Made by a program: the position numbers and the translations under genes | The notes under the pieces: model-generated | What the model was told of the DNA's origin: nothing | What the model saw: the letters and a program-made list of their open reading frames with translations, nothing else | Database searches by the model: none | Shown here: piece after piece, positions 26,801 to 41,000 of the stretch | Numbering within the stretch: the first letter of the stretch is position 1 | Layout of the letters: each line of letters opens with the position of its first letter | Origin: Aptenodytes patagonicus | Taxonomy: Eukaryota; Chordata; Aves; Sphenisciformes; Spheniscidae | Direction of reading: 5' to 3' | Length of the DNA: 64,000 bases | Assembly (NCBI RefSeq): GCF_965638725.1 | Contig: NC_134950.1 | Location: 80,216,657-80,280,656 of the forward strand

Positions 26801-28495
26801 ATCAGAATTACATACTGCTGCCCGTCATTAGCACTGTAAACCCTATATCGCTGGCAAAGTCTTTCTTGATGGTACAAAGGTTATGTCATTTCTCCTTTTT
26901 CAACATTTATCCACAACTGGGGGTGGGGAGGAAATGGTCTTATTTTTTGCCTGCCACTCTTCTTGACTTGATTTTTGTTCTGGTGGGGTTGTAAGTTGGT
27001 GTACTGAATAGCTTTTAATGGGGTGGAGCAAGGTAGGCAGGAAGGGTAGGGGGAGAGTTGGGGATGAATGGTTGTTTTGGAGTGGGCTTTTCTGTTGGTG
27101 GTTTTTTTTTTTAAAAAAGTGTTTCCAGCATCTTCCCAAGAATCTCAGATCTACTTTTGTCCATGAGTCTGGAAATGTCTCACATCTGACTGCCCTGCTA
27201 TGAGACCCCTCGGGTCTGTGCTCCCACCTGCATCCTCACAGGAAATGCAGGGGCTCATGTGCTTCACGGGTTCTATCATAAGTGCTGATATGGCTCAGAC
27301 TTGCATCTGTTGTAGCAAAGAGGTCATTTGTTTGCACCTGAACTGTGGTGTGGCATCCGCATTTTGATTGTCCTTGTAGATATTATTTATATCGTAAGAC
27401 TAAGTAAACACACTGGGGACCAAGGCTTACCGTGTTAGCCAGTGCGCAAACATACAAGCAGCCTGATACCTTTGGCTAGGGAAAGAAAAACAAACAAATC
27501 CTGTCTTTCCCTTCTGACTCCAGAGCTCCCCATTGCTGTAGCACGGGAAGGAACTGCAGATTGCAGAGAGTGATTGCACAGTCACTTAAAGCGCAGTTTA
27601 CTAAGAACAAGCTTAAAATAAATAATCTTTCCTTGGTCAGGTTATTTTCCACCAAGTCCACTTCCCATCATTGCAGAGCAGTTATTTCTGTAATCTTACA
27701 GCTACAAGCACTTTTAGTAAAACCTTTCATTGTGCAAAAATACAGTAGTATATGCTTTATATCCTTCAGGGAAAGCTTGCATGGACTAGTGGTTGCTCAT
27801 GGTTTTTCTTTAGGCTTTGATTTTTTTCATGCAGTGGTTTCACTGAATTGTGCAAATAGGGTAGGTGTTCCTTTAACAGGGGATACAAATTAACTCTCTC
27901 CTATTTTTCAAAGGAATCATGCAAGTCAGTGTACAAGAAAAATAAGAATGAAAATAAAATCTGTGCTACTTTCCAGTAACAGCATTTAGTTTGCCAGTAA
28001 TCACATGGTAATTGCCTCCGTGTATGCATGTGTGTGTGAGTGTGTAAAAAATTATCAGTCCACAGTAACTCATGGCACAGCTCCGTATCTTATCATCTAG
28101 TCATACATTCATGGTTTATTAATATACATAAAAAACTAGGTCAGGGATGGGACAGTAAGAGTGAAGATCACTGCTAAATAAATATACATCCGTATAGCAG
28201 ATGCTGTACAGTTCTGTCTGTTGTTTTGCCCCTGGCCAGAGCATATTTAGCAGTAGATAACTGCCAAGTATTCGCTCTGTGATTTTCTTATAAGGAGAAT
28301 TTTATATTTTCACAGGAAATGGCAAGACCTGTCGCTGTTTTGTCATCTTCAGAGTATGGGAGACGCATAAATAAGCCCATAGAGCAGCCGATCAGAGATC
28401 ATGCAAGGATTAATCATGTGCAGGAAGAATTCTACAGGAAAAATGGCATCACCTGCTTATTGGAAAAACCTTCTCCAAGCCTGGATCCATGCTAA
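20684..28495 (+). CDS. CFAP90: Cilia- and flagella-associated protein 90 (C5orf49 homologue), 3 exons
   Basis: Three exons (20684-20884, 24517-24633, 28316-28495) join in phase 0 to give 165 residues; the human protein is about 147. Conserved landmarks in order are PPLSALSAFSCIPARR with LSYFHREAK (exon 1), TGDVSNYDSIFKRPEGYNKN then LHRCDREHAKSRGLNINEE (exon 2), and RPVAVLSSSEYGRRINKPIE with HARINHVQEEFYRKNGI (exon 3). These parallel the human C5orf49 segments [33 protein letters not shown] and YGKRINQPIE. The family is associated with motile cilia and axonemes; no enzyme motif, signal peptide or membrane segment is visible. The first ~35 residues are Ala/Gly/Pro/Arg-rich and poorly conserved, so the start could lie slightly elsewhere. 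The promoter X-box supports a ciliary role. Confidence 0.9.
20885..24516 (+). other. CFAP90: CFAP90 intron 1
   Basis: CpG-rich at its start, then AT-rich. A 189-codon minus-strand frame at 22613-23182 has no recognisable domain or homologue and is treated as chance. A short AAT repeat lies near 23258. Confidence 0.75.
24517..24633 (+). CDS. CFAP90: CFAP90 exon 2
   Basis: 39 codons, TGDVSNYDSIFKRP to GLNINEE, donor gtaacc. The acceptor is ctcaag at 24516, not the closer-looking acag at 24520: only the former keeps the frame and restores the conserved TG start. Confidence 0.9.
24634..28315 (+). other. CFAP90: CFAP90 intron 2
   Basis: Contains a CA/TG/TA microsatellite (25381-25453) and AT-rich simple sequence near 26320; no exon recognised. 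Confidence 0.75.
25381..25453. repeat. Compound microsatellite (CA/TG/TA)
   Basis: ACACATACATACACA followed by TG repeats, TA/TTTA runs and CA repeats, giving a partly self-complementary tract. Confidence 0.85.
28316..28495 (+). CDS. CFAP90: CFAP90 exon 3 (terminal)
   Basis: 59 codons plus TAA (28493-28495), starting EMARPVAVLSSSEYGRRINK. The C-terminus after the conserved FYRKNGI differs from the mammalian one. Confidence 0.9.
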   Translation, partial: EMARPVAVLSSSEYGRRINKPIEQPIRDHARINHVQEEFYRKNGITCLLEKPSPSLDPC

Positions 28496-31400
28496 GTCTC
28501 TTGTACCTGTCATTACCAGCAACATTTATGTGGAAAAAACCCCACCTCGCATCAAAAAGCAATATGGTGGTTTTGCCTTTTCCTCTACCTTTTAGTTAAT
28601 GAGAATGATTTGGATTAAAAATGGGATAAATAGCAGCTGTACTTTTCTTCCTGCTACTGCAAATGCATGTCTTCTCCTTACAGTCTCATAAAAATCTCAT
28701 GAAGAAGAGCATCAGCAAGAGCTGAACATTTTAGGTAGCAAGACTGGAAATGAGACCTGTTGGGTCACCAGATGTCTCTGCTATTTTAGGCAATGCTTCT
28801 ACATAACTATTCACAGACTTAACATTTAAGCGAGCTTGCTCCTCAAGGTTATCAGAGGTCACTGACTTCTTAATCCTTACAGTGTTGCTACAAAATTGCT
28901 AGGTGTTATTTTATCTGCACAACAGCTGAATTGGGGATTCAACCCAGAGTTTCCAAAATGGACGTGCTTACCCATAAATGGGCAAGTAAAGAAATGGTCT
29001 GACTTAGAGAAGTGCTTAGCAGTTTCAGTAGAATTCAAGTGGAAATTAAGTTAAAGGGAACTTCTGAGTACTTAGCATTTAAATAGACAAAATCTGGATT
29101 TCAGACATCCATTTCACTGACCTTCACTATATGAATGGTGTCTGAGGGATTGATCTGTTCAAGAGTGTCACAAGAAAAATCATCTTTGGTTCTGTATCCA
29201 AAGCTGAAAAAAAGAAAAAAAAAAAGTAATACTAGGAGAACAAGCACTAAATAGTTTGGTAGAAAGGATGGAAAAACCACAAGGATTTGAGCAGTAGTCA
29301 TTTAAAAAACATGTTTAGAGTAAATGTCTAAACCTGCTTAAACATTTAGTGCCTTGTATTCTCACTGAATCCAGTACTAAAGTTATAGGGTAATTTCAGG
29401 AGGAGGATCATCTCCTGTGGGGCATGCATCAGTTTGGTTCTCAAGAGCCATTGATCCTGCTGTTGTTTAAAGCTGAGACAGCATTGTTCAGAAAGGAACA
29501 ACAGCCAGACTGATCATACCAGATCAAGGACTGGAAGTCCACAGCTTTGACTGACACTGAGTTTTGTCAGGTACTCACACATAGGAAACCTGTATCATCT
29601 GTGACCACAGTCAGTCTCCTAGTAAAAAATAATAAAAACAAAGAACTTCTTAATCTGGGACCTGGATAAGTCATAAATTAGGCAATCAATAGCACTTGTT
29701 TGGCATGATGTGAGAAGCAGAGCACACAGAGCAGCCCATTTCGAGAGGTGTTTATTACTTTCATTATTCATGACCTGCAAGCTCCTCTATATTCAATGAG
29801 CTAGGGACAAGACGGCAGTAACTGCTACATTCCTTTTCAACAGTAAATACTTCGTAAATCCAGCAGCATTAAATGAATCACAGTAAGAACAAAGTGAGGA
29901 AATGTTTTCTAACAATACCAGAATGCTTTTTCAAAAATCAGTACCAAATGTATAGCAGTGAAGAGTGAGATGTAATATGGCCATATTCTAGACAGGTTAT
30001 TTTTGGTTTGGGACAGTCAGTCCAAATTACTCCTTTTAAGTAGTCTTACTATATTTACAAACCATCTGTGTTTGAAAAACTACGGGAAATCAAATCTGTT
30101 TGAGAACACCACCACCCTCTGGCCTGTGTGAGAAATAAGCATCACCAGCTCACTTCCACCGTGGAGCACGAGTCATCCACACCAGTATCAGTTTTCCTCT
30201 CTGATTTCTTTGCTTGTGTCACGTGTCACCCCCTTCTCTTTCAGTCCCTTCTCATCACTCCTCACTTTTGAAGGCTTTTCACAGGTTGTTCCTCTTACTA
30301 CTTGTTTCTCATTCAGTTCTGAGTGGTTGACTTTTCCCTTCAGTGCTCAGTTAGTGTCAAAAAAATACCTTGACGATTTCTTCTTAGGGAGAAGTTCCTT
30401 ATAAACGTCAGCAAAGACATTTCAGTCATTCTCCTTCAATTTCTCTTTTGCTAGGATGACAACTGTTAGGTTAGTAATGTGCTGTAAGCTTCCTATTACA
30501 CTGCTGGAAAGTATCTCATTACCTCTTGGTGCTCCCTCACCTGTCAGTGCTGACATACTACTGTGAGTAAGGGTTTTATACATGCAACAAATTAACATGA
30601 ACAGAATGCACAGCGTGACACAATGTAAATCATATTTTGGATCTGGATTTTGCATCCAAAAATCTCCAGGGATTGTTGGGACAATTGGCGGACACCCGCA
30701 ACTCACAAATTATTAACACTAGCCTTGGAAGGAAAAAATGGCCACATTCTGTATCTACTGGTGAAATATATAGAACTTCAAGGATGTAAAAGTTTCACCT
30801 TTTTTGTATCAAATCATAATAGTTAAAATCAAACCAGGCGATGCTGGGAATTCTGCTTTGCTACTCATAAATAATAATTCCACACAGGACAGGATGCACA
30901 AGCTAACCTGAAAATGTGTTTTACACAGCAGTTCATCAAGTATACATTATGTGATTGGAACTAAGGCTATGTTATTTTCCCTTCGTCCATCTGTAAAGCA
31001 ACACGTTGACCCAAGTTAGGGCATGCTTATTCCAGCTGAAGTGGTTACTGGTTCCAGTTCTCAGTTCCACCCTTCTGCCAGAATTCATACTCGTACATAA
31101 AAAAGGACTGCACAGGACATAGCTCTTCAGAGCTTCAGAGCGTAATGAGTTTCAGTTTAGGCTCGAATGGCAGGCTGTAAACTGAAGGAACGCTGGAGCG
31201 CATACATGACCCTATTTAGCCAGTCTAGCTAAAACTGCCACCAAAGACAAAACTACAAATAGTACATATCCAGAACCGAGGGTGGCCCCCACAGAGACAG
31301 CTGTGCAAGTCCACTACCCTGTGGCAGCTGTTCTTTTACAAAATAAAGCGAATCTTTTTAATAAAAACGCTCTCATTTTCTGTAAGGCATTGCTATTTAG

Positions 31401-31740
31401 TGAACAGGACTCTGCATCTCTTAACCATGAGCAATAAGCCAATACTGCTTGTGCAACTACTGCAAATTTTAGTTTGATGAAACACTTGAGAAATCACACG
31501 AACAGCTATGAGTAAATTGCACAATTTCTTTTTATACTGTCAAGAGAAGCCCTGATTGGTAGGTAGCATGGCACATTCTGTACATTCAGCACCAGCCAGT
31601 ATCCTTGAATAGTCACATCTGTCCATTTGCAGTTGTGAGTTAGAACCAGTGAAAATGCAAAGGAAACGCAGCACTGACTGGCACTTACAACTGTTAACTT
31701 GTAATAAATAGTTACACAAAACTTAAGAAAATATGTTGTT
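28496..31740. other. Gap between the convergent 3' ends of CFAP90 and FASTKD3
   Basis: Includes the CFAP90 3' UTR; an ATTAAA at 28614-28619 is a possible poly(A) signal. No gene recognised. Confidence 0.6.
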
Positions 31741-31741
31741 C

Positions 31742-31747
31742 TTTATT
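31742..31747 (-). terminator. FASTKD3: Candidate poly(A) signal of FASTKD3
   Basis: AATAAA on the minus strand (TTTATT on plus), 145 bp after the FASTKD3 stop codon, a typical distance. Confidence 0.5.
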
Positions 31748-31891
31748 ACTCTTTACATGTCAATTGTTCCAAATATTGGAAGGTCTCACATTCAGAAGCT
31801 CAAATTATCTTAGGTGGAGTTATTTAGAAAACAGAATTGTTCTTCCATGCACAATATTTACACTTTATAATATAGGAGGTCAACCTGCGAT

Positions 31892-32011
31892 TTAGTGGTA
31901 TTCTCCAGTGTCAGCAGCTGAGTTCTCATACGTATGAGGAAAGATTTTTTTGTGTAGATATTCTGCCATTTTTCTGCAATTTTGTAGACTCTCCGTCTCA
32001 AAAAATGGAAT
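31892..32011 (-). CDS. FASTKD3: FASTKD3 terminal coding exon (end of RAP domain)
   Basis: 39 codons plus stop, IPFFETESLQNCRKMAEYL then HKKIFPHTYENSAADTGEYH. The tail after HKKIFP is divergent. Confidence 0.95.
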   Translation of the reverse strand: MPFFETESLQNCRKMAEYLHKKIFPHTYENSAADTGEYH

Positions 32012-35000
32012 CTGGAAACAAAACAAAAATGATTGCTGGAAATACCTTTTAATAAACAACTGGGTAAGACTGATGTTCATTAAGCAGATATAAAATTACA
32101 CATCAAAGATTTGTCAGTTTTAAAATTAAACATTTAATCCTAAGAGTATTATTGATCTGTAAATCACCTGAATAGAGATTATTGTAAAACAAAGAGTGAT
32201 ATCCATTACAATTCAAACTAAGTTAAATATAACAGAGTTAGGCTTATGTGATAAGTGATTATAAATGGAAAAGAAAACCTCAAAAATCTAAAAGTAACTG
32301 TTCTGGTCCAAAGTATGGTTAAAGATAAAAATACCCCTATTAATTCAACATGCAAGATAAAGGATATATGCTGTTGTGAAAATATTATTTACAGTACAAA
32401 GCAGTTCTTTTTTTTTTTAACTCCTCTTTTTAAACTCCAAATTCAGATCTTTTTTTAAAAGTATTTAATTACAAATCCCAGTTCTACTGAACTCTTAGAC
32501 AACATTTTCCTTTAAGTCAAGATTTGAACCTTAATCACTGCAGAGAAGTACTCTTTCAAGCAGCCACTATTTGGCAGAAAACACAAGCAGAACACGCTAA
32601 CTGATCCAAGGAAGAAAAAGCAATTTCTGTAACACCCTCAAAGAGGCAAAAGCTAGGCAGAGAGAACATAATATAGAAAGGACAAGACTACATCTGCCTT
32701 GCGAAGTAATTGCAACTACAGTTTTAAGTATTACAAAATAATCATTTTTCACTTAGCTTGTTAGCCAGAGCAAAAGCAAGCCACTGCCTTTAGACTTTAC
32801 CTGTACAACTTCATAACCAAGTAACTGAAGGTGTCTCTGTTTAATAGCTTCTTCTCCCAGCAGATTGTGGCTATTAATGCAAAATCTATTTTGACCATCA
32901 ACACAGAGGGCAATTCTAAAATCAAGCACAAGTGTAGTATCAAAAAAAAAAACCCCAAACAGTTACTTTAATCACCACAAGTACTGCAGTTCCTAAGAAG
33001 CATAAGACAGTACCTCCCCTCTTACTCCCTAATACCTCCTAGAATTACATGTTGTAGGATGGGAGTTACCTATTTCAGGACAATTTAAATCACTCAATTT
33101 AAGGGTGGTAGGGGGAAAGCCTGAAGATTAGTGAAACTGATCTGAAAAGCGTATTTATATGCTCTGAACAAAAATTACCATACAAGTTAAGAAGAGTTTG
33201 ATATTTTTAATGCTACTATAGGTAAGCTGGTTTGAATTCTTCTAGAAGGAAAAACATACAAAATACTTGTCTCAGCTTGAAAACACTTCAGCAGCTAAGT
33301 TTATTCAGCTTATTAGTGTACCTGTTAAACCTGTTAGAGTTTAAGTTAAAGTGAAGTTTAAACTAAATCTGTTTAAGTTAAAGCTGTACATATGGTTGGC
33401 AGCATCATGGATTATAACTATTTTTCTTCTCCTTGGTGATAAAAATCACATCAACTTAAACCAAAATTTGTATATCCACTTTAAAAAAGTTGCTTAAATT
33501 TTCAGTATGTTAAGTATATTGTGACCTTATTTACACATGAAAGCTGTAGTTAAAAAAAAAAAAATCAAAGCCCATTCTTAAACATTTAAGCATGGGATTT
33601 TTGAAAGAACCTATATTACTCTGTGAGTCTTGTGAAGGTTAAGCTGGAGAAAACATAACCTTTTCAAACACTTTTGCTTTATCCACAGAAGTGCAGTCGC
33701 AAATACCACACAGGCAGATTGCTTAACTTTGTATCCAAGGTTTCTCAAAATAATCCTCGTTTAACATGTTTTTTAAACACCTATGCCTTTTTCAGTAAAA
33801 CCAGCATCTGTAGCAAATATCCTCATTACACAGGATTCCTCACAGAAGTAAATTTGTGAACTCAAACTGGCTTAAACTGTGTTAAATCTATGCAGACACG
33901 CTCAATTAGAGTTAATTTGGTTTTAATTTGAAAATTAATTATGGAAGATCAAAATACATTACTATAAGCCAAATCAGGATCACTTTGATCCTGACTGTCA
34001 CTGGGTAAAGAGATTAATTGTCTGACACTGTATAGTCAGGAAGCAAAATAATGAGGAAAAAGTGCAGTTCATTAATTTTGCCAACATCATCCTTTTGCCA
34101 ATGGTTTCCATGTGAAACCTTAGCTTTGTTGAGGTCAATGGCAAAACTCCAATTAGCTTAAGTTTTGCTGGGGTTTCACCCCAGATGCTCTTTGTCAATG
34201 TTAATATTTTACCAGTGGTTTCTTTTATTCTCTTACCGTCTGTGTACCTCTTCACATTGGGCAGCAGGCAATACAAAACCTTCTTCATCTAATTTAATCT
34301 CAATATCTAGTAGAGATGAAAAGTGACATTAAAACTCATTTCATATAACAAACTGTTTACTGTAATTCTCATCCTCTTACAGTTCATTGTTTTATAAAAT
34401 AACTAAAGTACTATCGTATTACTTTTTTCTGAATCACAGAGGCTTGCAAAAGATGCGTATAGACTATTTAACACAAATGAGCGATAATTAGTAACACTTC
34501 AGCCTTTCATAATGTTAACAGCAAAGTAGTATTCCAAGTCCACTAAAACCCATAATGTTGTTAAATGGCACTTTGCTGGGCTGGCTAGGGTCTCTGGAAT
34601 TTTGAGGGCCTTGGGGAGAGACTCTCTCCCCCCCCCCCCCCCTTTTATTTTTCTCACTAATTCCCCAATTTTATAGATGATGTCAATCTGCAAGCAGGGC
34701 TTGGGACCTACACCCTGCCAACTTCAACCCCATGTGGAAGCTGAAATGCAGAGTAATTCTGGAGTCATCCCTCTCTCTTTTTTTTTTCCCCATCCCTATG
34801 ATGTCATAGAATCATAGAGGTTGGAAAAGACCTCTAAGATCATCGAGTCCAATCGTCGATCCAACACCACCACCCACTAAGCCATGTCCCTAAGTGCCTC
34901 ATCTACTCGTCTTTTAAATAGAGACCCTTCCCTCAACACCTTCTTTACCCTCCACCCCTCCTGGGCACACATCTTTCCTCATCATTACCTTCTCTCAGTT

Positions 35001-38000
35001 TCCTTTCCTGGCACATGAAACACGCTGTTTTGCCCACTCCTCTTTTCCAGTCCACAAACCCCCACTGACTATATGTAGTCAACAGTTCTTGCTAAGGGGA
35101 GAGGAGCCCAGCTGAGCAGGGCAGGGGGCTGACAACCTTCCAGCTCTCCCTTTCTCTACTCACCACCAAAGCAGAGAGATCAGGCAAATGGCATTGCCTC
35201 ATTTTGCTTTACATTATACAAATTGTTTACAGGATAAGTAAAAGGGGAGCTGATAGTAAAAACACAGAATACAAGAGTTAGCAGCTATTTTCAGTGCAGA
35301 CTGGCTGTGTAAATGCCAAGTACTACTGCAGTTCTTTTCTCTCCCTGTTCTTCTTTCCCACTTTGAGAATGGATTTACTTAAAGTTCCTTTAATGGTTCC
35401 TCATTTCAGACCTTCTACGGAGTTTTGTACTCCAGTTTACTTTTTCCACAACTGCACAACTCAGAATGCACACACACAAAGGGAATAAAATCATTTTTAT
35501 TTCTGGAAAATAACTGAGCCTAAAGCTTTGACAGCATAAGTACACATTTTATTATTAATCTAAAGAAATGTTACTTACCAACTGTATAGAAACATAGTGT
35601 TGATACCTCTGATGCAAAATATATTCTTTTTTTCAGTAAATAAAGTAATCCAGTCTTCACCCTTTTGAGGAGGTGAACATCCAGGGAACTGTGAGGTGTG
35701 AGAAAGGCCTTCACTTGATACTTTGGGAGGAGTTTGGGACCCTACATAATGACAGAAAACCAAATCAAAGAAAAGAAAAAGGGAGATAACATTTTTTGCT
35801 ACCTCATATTAATGTAGCAAAATGCATTCTGTGCATTTCAAAGCCATGTCTATTGAGAGACTTACAGTCTGAGGTACGATCTCCTACAAACTTACAAAAA
35901 ACCAAACCAAACCAAAAAATCAACCACCAGAATATCCTCAGCAAGCTTCCATGCTATCACACTGAACGCATCACTCATGAGAAATGCCCAACTGTTTCCA
36001 TTCCTCTGCAGCCAGGCCAACATCAAAGTGCCTGATCTCTTTTGTTCTCCAAGACTTCACAAGTCAAACATAAAAAAGGCATAGTTGTTGGAAAAGTACT
36101 CGGAAATACTCAAAATACTCAAAAACTTTAACTTAGAGCTAGTCAATTGTGTCAAACATACAAATATATCAAGTCAATCAAACAGGCAGAAATGCTTCGT
36201 ATTTTCATCAAGAAAAAAAAAAAGCTGTTTTGTCCAATTCCAGTGTTTTTATGGGAAAGACAGTCTTCAACTAATAATCAAGAGGGCCCTAATGACCTTA
36301 TCACCTCTTGCTAACATCAGTTCTGGTTGCATATGTACCATACCTCATAAAATGGGCACTCCAGGGCAACAGTCAGAAAAAGCTGGGTTAGCTGGGAGGT
36401 AACAGTTCTGTCCAAACCAGGTGGCTGAGCTGAAACAAAAATATTCAGGCTTTCAGGTGTACCTTCAACCATCATGCAGAAGTTAGGAAAAGCTATTCAG
36501 TTTAACACGCAGAAAAGCTACTTGATTCTTATCATCCTTGATCATTGTTTGAATGAACAGAAAGATCAGTTGTGAAATGACAGTTAGAAAAATGAGGAAA
36601 TGATTTAGAGAAATATCATCAACAGAAAAAAAACTATACAACTGGCAAGATCTTAGTTAAGACTGTCATACTCTTTCACAAAAAAAATTAGGATCAGAGA
36701 GATGCAGGACGTTCCACAGGGAGGAATAAGTTTGAGTTGAGGTCTCGGAGAAATATCCCATTTCCTTATTCCTACAACCCCCTCTGCCCAAGTTATAATC
36801 CCAGGATCTCATTGTTTCACTCACTTTTTTTTTTTTATCTGAAAATAGCAGATAATACTGAAAAATTTCTGGAGGTTTTTCTACAAGCGTATACTTGAAG
36901 AATCTTTCATCTTACATGCAAAGTATTATTACAGAATGGTAAAATCCTGATGTAGTATAAGATGCTAATCATGCAGGTCATCTTCTCAAGTTCCTGTTCT
37001 GAACTTTGACCGCTCTAGTGGAATACTTCGATATTGATTTAAAAGAACATATTCACAGTAACTGGTACTGTGAGGTTTCTCATTTTCAAAGTATCAGCTT
37101 GAGAACTTTAAAAGACAATCTGTTTATTAGGATATGAGGAATGTCTGCTTCCTAAAAATCAACCTCTTAAGGTATTTTATGTTGAACAACTAAAAATTGA
37201 GAGTGACCAAAGTTTCTAATCACTTTGAAAACTTGACCTTCTATATAGTTTTATTAGCAGAGCAATCTTAGCTGAGACCTAGAGAAGTCACTCATCTTTC
37301 TGGTGTAGCTTACATATCCCTATAATGCCGCTAAATATGCTTTACTATCTAATACAGAATTACTTATGATCTATCGCTTACAACTGTGTTGTTCATAATA
37401 GGTTTGTGTCCAAAAGCGTTGGATTGTGTAATAGTTACAGCCAAGGACAGGCTATCACACGGGGGATGTTCTAGAAACTTACTAGACTGGGAAAAAAAAC
37501 CAACCCAAAACAATGAGGTGAAGGCAGCCCTTGCAGACAAGACAGTCTTGGAAGCAGTGGGTGAGCAGGCTGAGATCTCCTAAGCAAGATGGGATAAGCC
37601 ATGGGGTAGATTTTTAAATTTTGTAAAGTTTTCCTCAGTGTGGTAAGACATAGGGCCAAGGATGGGACTGTAGTGCTTGCTCAGAGGTGGAAAGGAAAGG
37701 AGCTCAAGGCACGGAACAAAGATGGGCACAGGAAGGCTCCACCAGAGAAGTGTAGTTGGCAGACAGGATGCCAGTGGGAAGAAGCATCACATAACCACAT
37801 CAGATTCTAGATTAAAAGTAATTTAAAAACCAGGATGAAGCACCAATCTTTATGACTTGTTAAAACATATGTGAGCCTTAGAATTCAATTTACATTTTTA
37901 CCTAGGTAATCAAAAAAACCATACCAGCCTATCCTTAACTGCTTACATTTATGATGCTGTTACATTTCACTGGTTCAGATCTCACTTCTATTTTAATGAA

Positions 38001-41000
38001 GCCAACAATTATGCGCTGCAAATTAATTTTTTCAGCTTTATCCATTTACCCTTTTCAGCTTTCACAAGCTGATCATAATACAATATGAAAAAGAAATACA
38101 ACCAAGTTAAAAGCAAGAATATAATACAATAATCCCTATCCTGAAAGAACAGAAGAGTAGAGATGACAGCAGAAGTCCATACCTGGTTCTGCCTTACCCC
38201 CACCTGATAAGCTGGACACGACGCAGCCTGACAGAAGGTAAGGAATAAAGCACTAGAATCACTTACGTGCAATGGACCTTATTTGAATCATAAGGCAAAA
38301 CAGTATTTAAAAAAACACATTTTGTACTGCCCAAGATTTACAAATTCTGTGTATGTAATTGTAACACATCCTTATCAATAATAGTAATTTAAATTCTTTT
38401 TGTCCCAATGCTACACTTCACCTCACTTCTCACTAGAATTTGTACTAATCTTGTCCAAAGTTTATAAGGATTTTTAGACTGTTTTTTTTAAATATAACAA
38501 TGAACTATTTCTCTAGTAATAGGTGAGCTTGCTAGTAACACAATTGTAAGTAAGCTGTGGAACAGTTATTGTAATTTTTCTTGCATATTATAATTTGGTC
38601 CCAACTTTAAAGGCTATGAACAGGTTTTCTGACAACTGTGATTGTGTACCTTGCCCTTAGAGACTCAGGAAGAGAGTGCTTTGGGTGTTTAGGAAGACAC
38701 CCAGAAATAAGGATTATGCACAGTCACGGAGGATTTAACTTTAAAGACAGGCAGCGAAATCTTAAATCTAACCAGCAGTGCACAACCAGAAGGTAATTAT
38801 TTTAGCTTCACAATCAGTACTACTAGTATTTCTATTGTTTTTTTAAATACATCCTCCCCTGGGCTAGTCCCCGAGTAAAATGCCTAAGAGCCACTCCCAA
38901 CCCTAAGGAGTTTGAGATCCAAGTAAGCAAAGCAAACAATTGTGGGGGAAGAAAAAGACACAGAAAAGTGAAGTGACTTCCCAAAGCCGCAAAGCAAACG
39001 GGCGGCTACACCCAGAATAAAAGTCAAGTCTCAGGACTCACTGTTCCACCTTTAAGCCGCATCCCTCATGTGGCAACAATTTAGAGAAAAATGAACCCAG
39101 AATCACTAAACTATATTTTACATCACTCATACATCATTCCAAGTATCATTGTCATTAAAATGATACTTGGTCACTTTTGGTCTCAGTCTTGTTAGTTCCA
39201 TAATAACTAGTCTCACTAGCCTTCCTAGTGTTACCAGTCTCATAGTAACATAGCCTCACTTCAGAGTGAGTATTCACATCGGTCACTGCATAGGCAAAGA
39301 AGTTTAAACAGCTGGGAAAAAACAGAGGGTCAGTATTTTTTAGAAAAGCGGAAGGATTAACTGAAATAAAACTCTGAAGGCATTTCAAATCTCTGTTTAA
39401 GATTGTACAGGGCAATTTTCAAACTCCTCTAAATGATATAAACTGAAAGACAACTGCAACTGTGACAAGAAAGCAACAATCTTCGGCCTCCTGATCACTG
39501 TTCTCCAGTCACCTTAATCAGGTCATTGTTGATTTGAAAGACGTACTTGGTAACAAATGGGTTCTTCACAAGAGACACACCATGTAATAGAAGGAAATGC
39601 GGAACGTAGCAAGAGAAACACTGCTCCTTACCTTGAAGCTGTTGCAGAAAATAGGGACTAAATATTTTTGGCAGAAAATTTACTGGATAATGTTGAATAA
39701 GGACACATGAGTGCAGCAGGTTCAGCAGGGTGTGAGGCTTAAAGTGACTAAAGCGAGTATGCAGTACGGTTTCAAGCTTCCTAAACAAGGAAGAAGCACT
39801 TGGAGGGAGATAGTTAAGAGTCCCAAATGGTATAATATACTCAGCAATCTGGTCAGTGGTAAATCTGTCAGCATCGGAAATGAAACCTTCTGCCACTGCA
39901 TCAAAGATGGGCTTAGAAAGGATCATCTTTCGGCAGCAATACTGCATGACTTTGCTGACTGTTTGAGGATGCATGGTAAAGATGGACTTGGGAACATGTG
40001 TTTCCAGTGCCTCTGTAAAAATTTGTTCACGATGTCCAAAGTATAGGAAGGCTTCCAGTATATTTACCAGTTCATCACCTGTGAAATACGGAATGTGCTT
40101 CACAGAATGCTTACACAGTGCTGTCACTAAGGGAACTGCCCGAGTCTGACGAAGAACAACCAGTGAGTTCAGTATTATGCTTGTGAACTTTGGGCTTAGC
40201 TGGGAAACTATGGTTAAAGTGACACTGTTCATTCTGTTTAGCAAGTCTTGGCATTGTTCCCCTTCCCTGACAGTCACCTGCAGCATCTTATAAACCATCA
40301 CCATTTCCCTAGGACTCCACTTCTCAATGTCTTTTTCTTGCATGTGGTTCACAATTTGTTCCAGAGTCGCACAACTTGGGCCTTCCAACTCAAGCAAACT
40401 CTCTCCAAGAGCACATAGATTTTTAACAGTCAACTGTCCTTTACCAAGCCGTTCCTCACCCTCTGAAAGCAAGCTTGCCATCAGTGTACTCTGGGGATCT
40501 ATACGTAGTTTGATCAATGCTTGCAATGCATTCAGCAGCCCAGAGTTTGACAGTTTTGAGGATTTAAACTCAAACTGGAAGCATAATGCCCTGAAAACTT
40601 CATTCTCTAACACTCCTTCAGGGTTTTTCAGACCACTGTCATCCACCTCAACTTCAGAAATCCTCTGCAGGGCTCCTGATGCCATAGTATCAGACATGAC
40701 TTCCAGAGAGCTAACAAAGTCAAAAACCTCTGCCGATGTACAAAGGCTGTTCAACTTCTTGAAAAACAGTTGTTCATCCATCCACCCCTTATCAGATTTA
40801 GGACTGCTCCCAGTATCTCCACAAAGATGCACAGTTTCATTAACAGAAAGAGACTGTATCCGCAGTTGTACATGGTTTTTTCTACAAAACATATACTGAG
40901 ACTTATCTTTGAAACATAGCATCCTCATGGCTATGGAGCTACAGTTTTGGGGCTTTTGCTGCCCGCTGATAAAGCTCAACCTTTTGCTTAGGGTCATCAA

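Noticed and set aside
39495-39631. Read-through end of the FASTKD3 large exon as the true C-terminus
   Set aside because: A good donor at 39631 and five downstream exons restoring FAST_2 and RAP show this tail is intronic.
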